Shown: piece by piece, positions 26,896-33,344 of the stretch
Numbering within the stretch: position 1 is the stretch's first letter
Layout of the letters: each line of letters starts with the position of its first letter
DNA from: Neptuniibacter sp. UBA6509
Lineage (GTDB): Bacteria > Pseudomonadota > Gammaproteobacteria > Pseudomonadales > Balneatricaceae
NCBI GenBank assembly: GCA_002435145.1
Contig: DJLT01000045.1
Location: 1 to 33,344 of the forward strand
Reading direction: 5' to 3'
DNA: 33,344 nt
Notes under the pieces: generated by a model
What the model saw: the letters and a program-made list of their open reading frames with translations, nothing else
Told to the model about the DNA's origin: nothing
The model's database searches: none
Made by a program: the position numbers and the translations under genes

Positions 26896-27795
26896 CTATT
26901 CAATAACTGCATTATCTGCCGTTGCTACAGCGCCCGCTTTACGTTTAGCTTTATATTTAAGCCAACTCACAAGATCAGTCCACATCTTATCGATATCACG
27001 CGGCTTCGGCATAATACCAGCGTACGGCAACTCAATCGTAACGACAGGAATCCCTTTCATAAACCAGCCATAATTACCTAGCGACCCAGGATAGGTACCC
27101 AATTGACGCAAATGTAGGGGCCCAAGTTTTCTTGGAGCCTGAATTCCACCATCAAAATCTAAAATGCCATGTGGCGCATGCACAGACACAATCACTGTTG
27201 GCTTATAACTATCAATCAACTCATGAATCACTCGACTTTCCGGCTCACTCAACGGCTCATGCCCTGGGTAATAACGTAAGCGTTTTTTAGCCTGCTTCTG
27301 CCAATGCACTAATGGCTCAGGAAATTCGGGGGCTGGTAAAAAGTTTCGATTAAGATCAACTTTATTAGCGTTAACCCTCGTAGACTTACGTTGCAAAAGA
27401 CCGTCAGGATTAAGTACGGGTAAAAAATGCCAATCAAACGAACCGCTATGGTGACGCTGTAACGTATTTAACCACTTAAATGTAACACTCACGCTCGAAT
27501 ATTCATCACCATGAATACCACCAATAAAGAGAATACGCGGCGCATCCTTATTATCATCACTCGCGGGAAAACTCGCCTCTAGAATAGCCCTTCCATTTAC
27601 CGAATAGTAACGAGGCTTAGAAAAAGGGTTACTTAAACACTCCTTTGTAGAAACGCTGGCAAGCTTACGACCAACCTGCTGACAGACACGCGCAACATCT
27701 GAATATAAAGTATCAGCACTACTTACCGTCGAAAAAAGAGATAAACTAAACCAAAAAAGCGGCGCAAGCGCCCCAAAGAAAAAGCGAAAAATCAT
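26896..27795 (-). CDS. secreted M14-family zinc carboxypeptidase (MpaA-like)
   Basis: A 299-residue protein with a hydrophobic signal sequence (about 1-27, SLFSTVSSA before the cut) and an M14 peptidase domain. Zn ligands are His95 and Glu98 in GGIHGDEYSS and His206 in VSVHAPHG; the catalytic Glu255 is in VVTIELPYAG, and LNPDGL/VDLNRNF give the substrate-binding Asn-Arg pair. It resembles the murein peptide amidase MpaA, which releases meso-diaminopimelate from muropeptides, but MpaA of E. coli is cytoplasmic while this one has an export signal. Periplasmic muropeptide turnover is the likely role; exact specificity is unknown. Confidence 0.82.
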   Translation of the reverse strand: MIFRFFFGALAPLFWFSLSLFSTVSSADTLYSDVARVCQQVGRKLASVSTKECLSNPFSKPRYYSVNGRAILEASFPASDDNKDAPRILFIGGIHGDEYSSVSVTFKWLNTLQRHHSGSFDWHFLPVLNPDGLLQRKSTRVNANKVDLNRNFLPAPEFPEPLVHWQKQAKKRLRYYPGHEPLSEPESRVIHELIDSYKPTVIVSVHAPHGILDFDGGIQAPRKLGPLHLRQLGTYPGSLGNYGWFMKGIPVVTIELPYAGIMPKPRDIDKMWTDLVSWLKYKAKRKAGAVATADNAVIE

Positions 27796-27844
27796 ACTAA
27801 AAGAAAACCCAACAACTGTTCATTAATTAACCAGTCGATATATT

Positions 27845-28177
27845 CTAACACGCTTTCAAAGAAAGACTCTGAAGAATTTCTTCTGCCTTACCCGCATCCA
27901 AAACACCCTTTATTGCGGAAGCCGCAATCGGCACGACACTCACCAAAGCAGTGGCGGGAATAGTGACATTATCATCGGGCTGCAACTCCATCTGATCAGC
28001 AAGCATCACCATGGGCAACACCTGACTTTTCACAGTCTGAATATTAATCTGCTGATCAACGCCCCCTAAAAGACAAATATTTCGCTCACGAAAATCAATT
28101 AGCGTTAAACGAAATACCTCACCAGCATTTTCCGTGACAAAAGCATCAATTTTGGTAATCACAAACGCATACTGCAT
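27845..28177 (-). CDS. hypothetical protein, 110 residues
   Basis: I do not recognise this protein. It is soluble with mixed beta/alpha pattern: a beta-rich N-terminal half (YAFVITKIDAFVTENAGEVFRLTLIDF) and a C-terminal half rich in small and hydrophobic residues (TIPATALVSVVPIAASAIKGVL). It has no signal peptide; there are two Cys residues (position 35 and the C-terminal residue) with no metal-binding pattern. It lies 56 bases downstream of trmL and about 50 bases before the M14 gene, all same strand, so a trmL-orf-M14 unit is plausible. No ribosome site is obvious before the ATG. Coding composition looks real. Confidence 0.65.
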   Translation of the reverse strand: MQYAFVITKIDAFVTENAGEVFRLTLIDFRERNICLLGGVDQQINIQTVKSQVLPMVMLADQMELQPDDNVTIPATALVSVVPIAASAIKGVLDAGKAEEILQSLSLKAC

Positions 28178-28233
28178 AAAACAGCCTAAAAATCCGAATG
28201 AATAATAATTTTACTATAGCCGTTAAATAGCGC

Positions 28234-28704
28234 TTAGCCGCCGTCAGCACCAATAAAACCTTGCTGACGCCATGCTTCGTACACCACAACTGCACACGCA
28301 TTGGAAAGATTCAGACTACGGCTATCAGACCCCATTGGAAGCCTTAGCCATTGTTCCTTTGGCAAACTCTGTCTCACTTCAGGCGGCAACCCTCGTGTTT
28401 CAGGACCCAGAAGTAAAACATCACCAGCCTGAAAATCTGCTTCTACGTGGGTGACAGTACCTTTGGTTGTTAAGGCCCACACTTTACGCGGTTCAATCTC
28501 AGCCAAACAGCTTTCCAGATCAGGATGAATTTTTACCGCGGCAAACTCATGGTAATCCAACCCCGCACGCCTAAGACGCTTATCATCCAACTCAAACCCT
28601 AAAGGTTCCACTAGATGAAGATGGAAACCTGTGTTGGCACACAACCGGATGATATTGCCCGTATTAGGTGGTATTTCAGGCTCAAAAAGAACAACGTGTA
28701 ACAT
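28234..28704 (-). CDS. trmL: tRNA (cytidine/uridine-2'-O-)-ribosyltransferase-type methylase TrmL
   Basis: A SPOUT-class methyltransferase that 2'-O-methylates the wobble nucleotide 34 of certain leucine tRNAs. The compact 156-residue length fits TrmL/YibK, not longer TrmH enzymes. Motifs are [23 protein letters not shown] (1), [11 protein letters not shown] (2) and [19 protein letters not shown] (3), the last forming the trefoil knot. Its ATG directly follows the T-tract of the ntrC terminator, and its only ribosome site, GGGGA, lies inside the 3' arm of that hairpin (28712-28716). Translation should therefore depend on whether the hairpin is open. Gene order ntrC then trmL then secB recalls Pseudomonas. 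Confidence 0.94.
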   Translation of the reverse strand: MLHVVLFEPEIPPNTGNIIRLCANTGFHLHLVEPLGFELDDKRLRRAGLDYHEFAAVKIHPDLESCLAEIEPRKVWALTTKGTVTHVEADFQAGDVLLLGPETRGLPPEVRQSLPKEQWLRLPMGSDSRSLNLSNACAVVVYEAWRQQGFIGADGG

Positions 28705-28740
28705 AAAAAAATCCCCGCAGCGTTTATGCAGCGGGGATTA
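28705..28740 (-). terminator. terminator of ntrBC abutting trmL
   Basis: On the minus strand AATCCCCGC (28739-28731) pairs with the arm ending in GCGGGGATT, with an inner T-T mismatch and a GC pair; six to seven Ts follow and run straight into the trmL ATG. It lies 70 bases after the ntrC stop. Confidence 0.85.
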
Positions 28741-28810
28741 TATAGGAAATAGTCGTTAAGCGTGACAATCAAGAACGCGGGCGCTACAGAGGCTCCCTAA
28801 GCAGACTCAG

Positions 28811-30235
28811 CTAGTCTTTGCCACCCTCTTCATCCATCCCTAATTCTTTAATTTTTCGAGTTAAGGTATTTCGCCCCCAACCTAACAATTCAGCAGCATC
28901 TCTACGGCGACCCGCAGTATGCTTTAAGGCGGTTTCAATCATGATGCGCTCAAATACTGGCACAGCTGAATCCAAAAGATCTTTTCGCCCTAAACTTAAC
29001 TGCTGGTCAGCCCACGCGCGCAAAGTTTGCTCCCAATCACCGGCAGCAACCAATTCTGCCCCACCGCTCTGCTCCATCAGTTCCGGGGGAAGGTCATCGA
29101 TTAGTACTTCACGTCCAGTTGCCATTACAGTCAACCAACGGCAAGTATTCTCAAGCTGACGCACATTACCAGGCCACGATAAATTGCAGATAAAACTCTC
29201 GGTATCACTCGCAAGAATTTTAGGCTCAACACTCAACTCTTCAGCTGAGGTGTTTAAAAAGTGTCGCGCTAGACGCGGAATATCTTCACGTCGCTGTGAT
29301 AGCGTAGGTAGATGGACACGGATAACATTTAAGCGATGAAACAAGTCTTCACGAAAACGCCCCTGCTCCACCAGTTTCTCAAGGTTCTGATGTGTCGCTG
29401 CAATAATACGCACATCAACCTTTACAGCCGTATGACCACCTACACGATAAAACTCACTGTCAGCCAAGACCCTTAAAAGGCGCGTCTGTGCATCAGCTGG
29501 CATATCCCCAATTTCATCTAGAAAGAGTGTTCCGCCATCCGCTTGTTCAAAACGACCATGCCTCGCTGCCGCAGCACCTGTAAAGGCCCCTTTTTCATGA
29601 CCAAACAGTTCTGATTCAATTAAGTCAGCAGGGATCGCCGCCATATTCAGTGGAATAAAAGGCCTATCTTTGCGTGGACTATGCTTATGCAAAGCATGAG
29701 CAACAAGCTCCTTACCTGTACCCGACTCACCATTGATCAGTACAGTGATATTTGATTGCGACAAACGACCTATCGCGCGAAACACCTCTTGCATAGCCGG
29801 CGCTTCACCAATGATCTCCGTAGTATCCTCCATAACCGATTCAGCAACCTGCTGACGCTGCTCAAAAGCATGAGCTAATGCACGCTTTGTTAACGCTACA
29901 GCTTCATCAATATCAAACGGCTTAGGCAGATACTCAAAAGCTCCTCCCTGATAAGACGCAACCGCAGATTCTAAATCAGAATGAGCCGTCATGATGATGA
30001 TCGGCAGTTCAGGATGAGTTTCCTGAATATTTTCCAGTAATTGCAAACCATCCATGCCCGGCATACGAATATCACTAACAATCGCATCGGGTGAATCTGT
30101 CTTTAATCTAGATAACAGCTGGTCAGCACTTTCAAACGCCTCAGAAGACAAGCCCTCAGCAGACAGTGCTTTATCAAGCACCCAACGTATCGAACGATCA
30201 TCATCGACAATCCATACTTTACCTGGAAGGTTCAT
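28811..30235 (-). CDS. ntrC: nitrogen regulator NtrC (NR(I)), sigma-54 activator
   Basis: The response regulator of the NtrBC pair. The receiver domain has the acidic pocket DDD (11-13) and phospho-acceptor Asp55 in SDIRMPG. The AAA+ domain follows with GESGTGKE (169-176), GAFTGA (216-221), which contacts sigma-54, and LFLDEIGDMP. The C-terminal Fis-type HTH is AELLGWGRNTLTRKIKELG (about 449-467). Length 474 is normal. Phosphorylated NtrC oligomerises at enhancer sites with half-site GCACC and activates glnA and other nitrogen genes. Its start overlaps the end of ntrB by 17 bases. A terminator follows at 28705-28740. Confidence 0.96.
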   Translation of the reverse strand: MNLPGKVWIVDDDRSIRWVLDKALSAEGLSSEAFESADQLLSRLKTDSPDAIVSDIRMPGMDGLQLLENIQETHPELPIIIMTAHSDLESAVASYQGGAFEYLPKPFDIDEAVALTKRALAHAFEQRQQVAESVMEDTTEIIGEAPAMQEVFRAIGRLSQSNITVLINGESGTGKELVAHALHKHSPRKDRPFIPLNMAAIPADLIESELFGHEKGAFTGAAAARHGRFEQADGGTLFLDEIGDMPADAQTRLLRVLADSEFYRVGGHTAVKVDVRIIAATHQNLEKLVEQGRFREDLFHRLNVIRVHLPTLSQRREDIPRLARHFLNTSAEELSVEPKILASDTESFICNLSWPGNVRQLENTCRWLTVMATGREVLIDDLPPELMEQSGGAELVAAGDWEQTLRAWADQQLSLGRKDLLDSAVPVFERIMIETALKHTAGRRRDAAELLGWGRNTLTRKIKELGMDEEGGKD

Positions 30236-31301
30236 TGTTAAGCTCCAAAGGAATTAATAATTGAAATTTGGTTTCACCAGGACGTGTATCACACTCAATC
30301 AGCCCGTTATGCTGATTAATTATTGACTGGGCTATCGACAAACCTAAGCCCGAGCCTTCAGCTCGCCCGCTGACCATGGGATAAAAAATCTTACTTAAAA
30401 TATCTTCAGGAATACCCGGGCCATTATCAATAATATCTACACAACAGACTAAACGATGCTTTTCAGCCCCTAACGTGACCTGACGAAAAGCGCGAGTTTT
30501 AATTTTTATACTGGGTGATTCGATATTAGCCGACTGCATAGCCTGCATGCTGTTACGCATGATATTCAGCACAGCCTGAATCAACTGTTCTGCATCACCA
30601 GTAAATTCAGGAATACTTGGATCGTAATCACGGGAAAGCTCGATATCGCCTTTAGTCTCAGCTTCTACCAACTGGCAAACACGCTCTAGAATTGCATGGA
30701 TATTGACACTTTCCAGATTAGGTAGTTTTCTTGGCCCTAATAGACGGTCAACTAAATTACGTAACCGATCAGCCTCTTCAATAATGACATGTGTATAGTC
30801 ATGCAAACTTGGGTCATGCAATTCACGCTCAAGTAGCTGAGCTGCACCCCTAATACCACCTAAAGGATTCTTTATTTCATGGGCTAACCCGCGAATTAAA
30901 GAGCGCGCAGTATCATGCTGATCCAATAGATCCTCCTCACGTTCAATACGCATGAGACGATCCCTTGCTTCAATCTCTATCAGTAGCTGCTTACCTTTAT
31001 CTAAGAAGAGAGGATTTATACTGTAATCAACTGTTAATTCCACCCCACCGAGCGTAACTATTTTCGCCTCACGGTGTGTATACGGGTGACCACTATCAAA
31101 ACACTCTTTAAGATCTTTCTGTTCATCAGCACTAACAATAAACCATTCAGAAATAGCTAACTTGCTTAACCGACGAATACTCGCCTCAAGCAACATTTCT
31201 GCGGCCGGATTAGCGTACTCAACAACCATTTGATCATTAAGTAACACGACTGCCGTTGAAAGATTTTCTAAAATCTTTTTTGAAAATTCAGCTTTTACCA
31301 T
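30219..31301 (-). CDS. ntrB: nitrogen sensor kinase/phosphatase NtrB (NR(II))
   Basis: A soluble histidine kinase/phosphatase that phosphorylates NtrC under nitrogen limitation and dephosphorylates it when bound by PII. A PAS domain (about 8-115) precedes the H-box GLAHEIKNPLGGIRGAAQLL with His141, then the N-box (VLNIMRNSMQAMQ) and the G-boxes DNGPGIPEDI and GSGLGLSIAQ. Length 360 resembles E. coli NR(II) (349). It has its own upstream region of 256 bases after the glnA terminator, holding a sigma-54-like promoter and GCACC-type sites. ntrC overlaps its 3' end. Confidence 0.95.
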   Translation of the reverse strand: MVKAEFSKKILENLSTAVVLLNDQMVVEYANPAAEMLLEASIRRLSKLAISEWFIVSADEQKDLKECFDSGHPYTHREAKIVTLGGVELTVDYSINPLFLDKGKQLLIEIEARDRLMRIEREEDLLDQHDTARSLIRGLAHEIKNPLGGIRGAAQLLERELHDPSLHDYTHVIIEEADRLRNLVDRLLGPRKLPNLESVNIHAILERVCQLVEAETKGDIELSRDYDPSIPEFTGDAEQLIQAVLNIMRNSMQAMQSANIESPSIKIKTRAFRQVTLGAEKHRLVCCVDIIDNGPGIPEDILSKIFYPMVSGRAEGSGLGLSIAQSIINQHNGLIECDTRPGETKFQLLIPLELNNEPSR

Positions 31302-31335
31302 TGATCAATACCCTGGGTCCTTACCCGTTACTAAA

Positions 31336-31350
31336 GCAAAAAACAAACCA
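31336..31350 (-). promoter_or_regulatory. candidate sigma-54 promoter of ntrBC
   Basis: On the minus strand TGGTTTGTTTTTTGC keeps the -24 GG and -12 GC with the exact 10-base spacing of sigma-54 promoters (consensus TGGCAC-N5-TTGC). The start would fall near 31324, 23 bases before the ntrB ATG. The -24 element is imperfect (TGGTTT), so confidence is moderate. Confidence 0.55.
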
Positions 31351-31444
31351 AGTTGCTCAAGCACTATAAAAGACCGCAAACTCCCTATTTTCGGACACTC
31401 CAGCACTACTAGATTAGCTTAAAGAATTAAAAAACAACAAAAAC

Positions 31445-31490
31445 GCACCAAAACAGCGCACCAAAACAAAACAACGCACTACTAAGGTCA
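31445..31490. promoter_or_regulatory. cluster of GCACC-type NtrC half-sites upstream of ntrB
   Basis: GCACCAAAACAGCGC (31445-31459), GCACCAAAACAAAAC (31458-31472) and GCACTACTAAGGTCA (31476-31490) each start with the NtrC half-site GCAC(C/T); the right half (consensus GGTGC) is weak. They lie about 120-160 bases upstream of the candidate ntrB start, a normal enhancer distance. The glnA gene side of this gap also carries its terminator at 31512-31542. Confidence 0.5.
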
Positions 31491-31511
31491 CACAAAGACT
31501 AAAGAAAAAGC

Positions 31512-31542
31512 AAAAAAAAACCTCCACAAGGGAGGTTTTTTT
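31512..31542 (-). terminator. Rho-independent terminator of glnA
   Basis: On the minus strand AACCTCC-CTTGT-GGAGGTT is flanked by A and T runs, ending in a run of about nine Ts, 15 bases after the glnA stop. Confidence 0.92.
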
Positions 31543-31557
31543 CAGAAGAAAACTAAC

Positions 31558-32964
31558 TTATACAGAGTAGTACAGGTCAAATTCAACTGGGTGAGTAGTC
31601 ATGTTCACTTTCTCAACTTCTTCACGCTTCAGTTCAACAAAAGCATCAAGCATGTCATCAGTGAATACGCCACCAGCAGTTAGGAACTCACGATCATTCT
31701 CAAGAGCATCTAGAGCTTCTTCTAGAGATGCAGCAACCTGTGGGATCTCCGCAGCTTCTTCAGCTGGCAGGTCATACAAATCTTTATCAGCAGCATCGCC
31801 AGGGTGAATCTTGTTCTTAACACCGTCAAGACCAGCCATCATAAGTGCAGCGAAGCACAAGTATGGGTTAGCAGATGGATCAGGGAAACGTGCTTCTACA
31901 CGACGAGCTTTCGGGTTAGTCACGTATGGAATACGGATAGACGCCGAACGGTTACGAGCAGAGTAAGCAAGCATAACCGGTGCTTCAAAACCTGGTACAA
32001 GACGCTTGTATGCGTTTGTAGAAGAGTTAGTTAGCGCGTTAAGTGCTTTAGCGTGCTTGATGATACCGCCGATGTAGTAAAGAGCAGTTTCAGACATGCC
32101 CGCATACGTATCACCAGCGAACAAGTTAACACCGTCTTTAGAAAGAGACATATGAACGTGCATACCAGAACCGTTATCACCTACTAGTGGCTTAGGCATG
32201 AAAGTAGCAGTCTTGCCGTACGCGTGTGCAACGTTATGTACACAGTACTTAAGAATCTGAACTTCATCTGCCTTAGCAGTAAGGGTATTTGGACCTACAC
32301 CGATTTCACACTGACCAGCAGTTGCTACTTCGTGGTGATGCACTTCAATTTCTAGATCCATTGCTTCCATCGCGTCACACATAGCGCCACGTAGGTCATG
32401 CAAAGAATCGATTGGTGGTACTGGGAAATAACCGCCTTTAACACGTGGACGGTGACCCGTGTTACCACCTTCAACGTTATGGCTAGAAGCCCAAGAAGCT
32501 TCTTCAGAAGCGATAGTGTAACCACAACCACTGATGTCTGCGTGCCATTTAACTTCATCAAATACGAAGAACTCTGGCTCTGGACCAAACATAGCTGTAT
32601 CAGCAATACCTGTAGACTTCAGGTATTCTTCAGCACGTTTAGCTACAGAACGTGGATCACGCTCGTAACCTTGGCCAGTAGCAGGCTCAACGATGTTACA
32701 ACGAACGATGATAGTCGTTGATTCAGAGAATGGGTCTAATACTGTAGCACTGTCATCCGGCATAAGAATCATGTCGGAATCGTTAATACCCTTCCAACCT
32801 GAAATAGATGAACCATCGAACATTTTGCCTTCTTCAAAGAAGTCGTCACCCATATCGGAAACAGGGATAGTAACGTGCTGCTCTTTACCATGAGAATCGG
32901 TGAAACGCAGGTCAACCCATTTAGCTTCGCTTTCTTTGATAAGATTCAGAGTCTTCTCTGACAT
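31558..32964 (-). CDS. glnA: glutamine synthetase type I
   Basis: Makes glutamine from glutamate, ammonia and ATP; dodecameric, central to ammonia assimilation. The 468-residue product has [10 protein letters not shown] near the N terminus, the active-site strands [11 protein letters not shown] and [14 protein letters not shown]-like [30 protein letters not shown], and the adenylylation loop DKDLYDLP with Tyr397, exactly the E. coli position. It is therefore GSI-beta, switched by the adenylyltransferase GlnE. GGAG lies 7 bases upstream of the ATG. A sigma-54 promoter and two GCACC-type sites lie upstream, and a strong terminator separates it from ntrBC. Confidence 0.98.
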   Translation of the reverse strand: MSEKTLNLIKESEAKWVDLRFTDSHGKEQHVTIPVSDMGDDFFEEGKMFDGSSISGWKGINDSDMILMPDDSATVLDPFSESTTIIVRCNIVEPATGQGYERDPRSVAKRAEEYLKSTGIADTAMFGPEPEFFVFDEVKWHADISGCGYTIASEEASWASSHNVEGGNTGHRPRVKGGYFPVPPIDSLHDLRGAMCDAMEAMDLEIEVHHHEVATAGQCEIGVGPNTLTAKADEVQILKYCVHNVAHAYGKTATFMPKPLVGDNGSGMHVHMSLSKDGVNLFAGDTYAGMSETALYYIGGIIKHAKALNALTNSSTNAYKRLVPGFEAPVMLAYSARNRSASIRIPYVTNPKARRVEARFPDPSANPYLCFAALMMAGLDGVKNKIHPGDAADKDLYDLPAEEAAEIPQVAASLEEALDALENDREFLTAGGVFTDDMLDAFVELKREEVEKVNMTTHPVEFDLYYSV

Positions 32965-33046
32965 GTGACTTTCTCCACTTTAATAATTACCAGGCTGAGT
33001 TTGTTCAACCTTGAGAAATCAGAATTTAACATCGACCTTAATGCAG

Positions 33047-33061
33047 GCAATAAATATGCCA
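33047..33061 (-). promoter_or_regulatory. sigma-54 promoter of glnA
   Basis: On the minus strand TGGCATATTTATTGC is a near-consensus -24/-12 element (TGGCAC-N5-TTGC, one mismatch) with exact spacing. The start would fall near 33035, about 70 bases before the ATG. This parallels glnAp2 of E. coli. Confidence 0.8.
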
Positions 33062-33126
33062 TAAGGCCTATCATAATGATTGCCCCGTAAATACAGGGAT
33101 CACGACAACTTTAATCAACATGGAGC

Positions 33127-33171
33127 GCACCAAAATAAAGCATATGGATTTTTAACGCACCAAAACAGGGC
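33127..33171. promoter_or_regulatory. two NtrC enhancer sites upstream of glnA
   Basis: GCACCAAAATAAAGC (33127-33141) and GCACCAAAACAGGGC (33157-33171) share a perfect left half-site GCACC. They are 30 bases apart centre to centre (about three helix turns), at roughly -99 and -129 from the predicted start. E. coli glnAp2 has its strong NtrC sites at about -108 and -140, so the layout agrees well although the right half-sites are degenerate. Confidence 0.65.
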
Positions 33172-33344
33172 GAGGCAGTTTTAACAGAGAATCCCCTATA
33201 CCCTAGCTGGCAATATCATACTCCAACCCAGACGTAAAAACATAGCTCTAAGCTCTAGTTTTCAACGTTTATCACCACCTAGATCAATACCCGCTAGTGA
33301 GCACTCCTTGACGATAAAACAACAATTCCGCCCAATAAACATTA
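33172..33344. other. non-coding right end of the window
   Basis: No ORF, hairpin or RNA gene that I can support. It is the far upstream region of glnA and may hold the promoter of a gene beyond the window. Confidence 0.4.

Overview
The window is a contiguous piece of a gammaproteobacterial chromosome. Its gene content and order resemble the Oceanospirillales/Pseudomonadales lineage, most likely a marine Oceanospirillaceae-type organism; that genus-level guess is inference. Base composition is moderate to AT-rich. I saw no insertion sequence, prophage, CRISPR array, tRNA or rRNA. Nearly all genes are housekeeping genes, and the interest lies mainly between them.

Layout. (1) 1-4.8 kb: ATP-dependent phosphofructokinase (pfkA), a ZapE/AFG1-type ATPase, a convergent GloC/YcbL metallo-hydrolase, a DUF5062-like small protein, an LdtR-like MarR regulator and a small membrane protein. 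(2) 4.8-7.7 kb: a thiD-thiC operon on the minus strand under a TPP riboswitch, with a possible 24-codon leader ORF between aptamer and thiD. (3) 7.86-8.25 kb: two tandem plus-strand small RNA genes rich in GGA motifs, each ending in a terminator whose loop also holds GGA. They look like CsrB/RsmY-type sponges for CsrA/RsmA and are the strongest unlabelled feature of the window. (4) 8.3-11.8 kb: a VC2487/MJ1255-type glycosyltransferase, a PAP2 phosphatase, an alpha/beta hydrolase and mutM, all on the minus strand. (5) 11.9-13.5 kb: a CPA2 antiporter with an NAD-binding RCK domain. (6) 13.7-19.6 kb: rpmB-rpmG and radC on the minus strand; coaBC, algC, argB and slmA on the plus strand. This is the familiar cluster, but dut is missing between coaBC and algC. 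(7) 19.6-26.9 kb: a TSUP transporter facing a gpmI / envC-ctpA-deacetylase block, then the plus-strand rhodanese-grxC-secB operon. (8) 26.9-33.3 kb: an M14 peptidase, an unknown 110-residue protein, trmL, and the nitrogen-control block ntrB-ntrC and glnA.

How it works together. The right end is a nitrogen regulon core: NtrB/NtrC activate sigma-54 transcription of glnA. I can see a sigma-54 promoter and paired GCACC-type NtrC half-sites upstream of glnA, and a second similar arrangement upstream of ntrB. The envC-ctpA-deacetylase genes serve septal cell-wall splitting and envelope processing. The thi operon makes HMP-PP for thiamine. The two sRNAs would tie a CsrA-type post-transcriptional network to this locus. 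A recurring oddity is that three minus-strand genes (the 88-residue protein, trmL, envC) start within 0-16 bases of the T-tract of the preceding gene's terminator.
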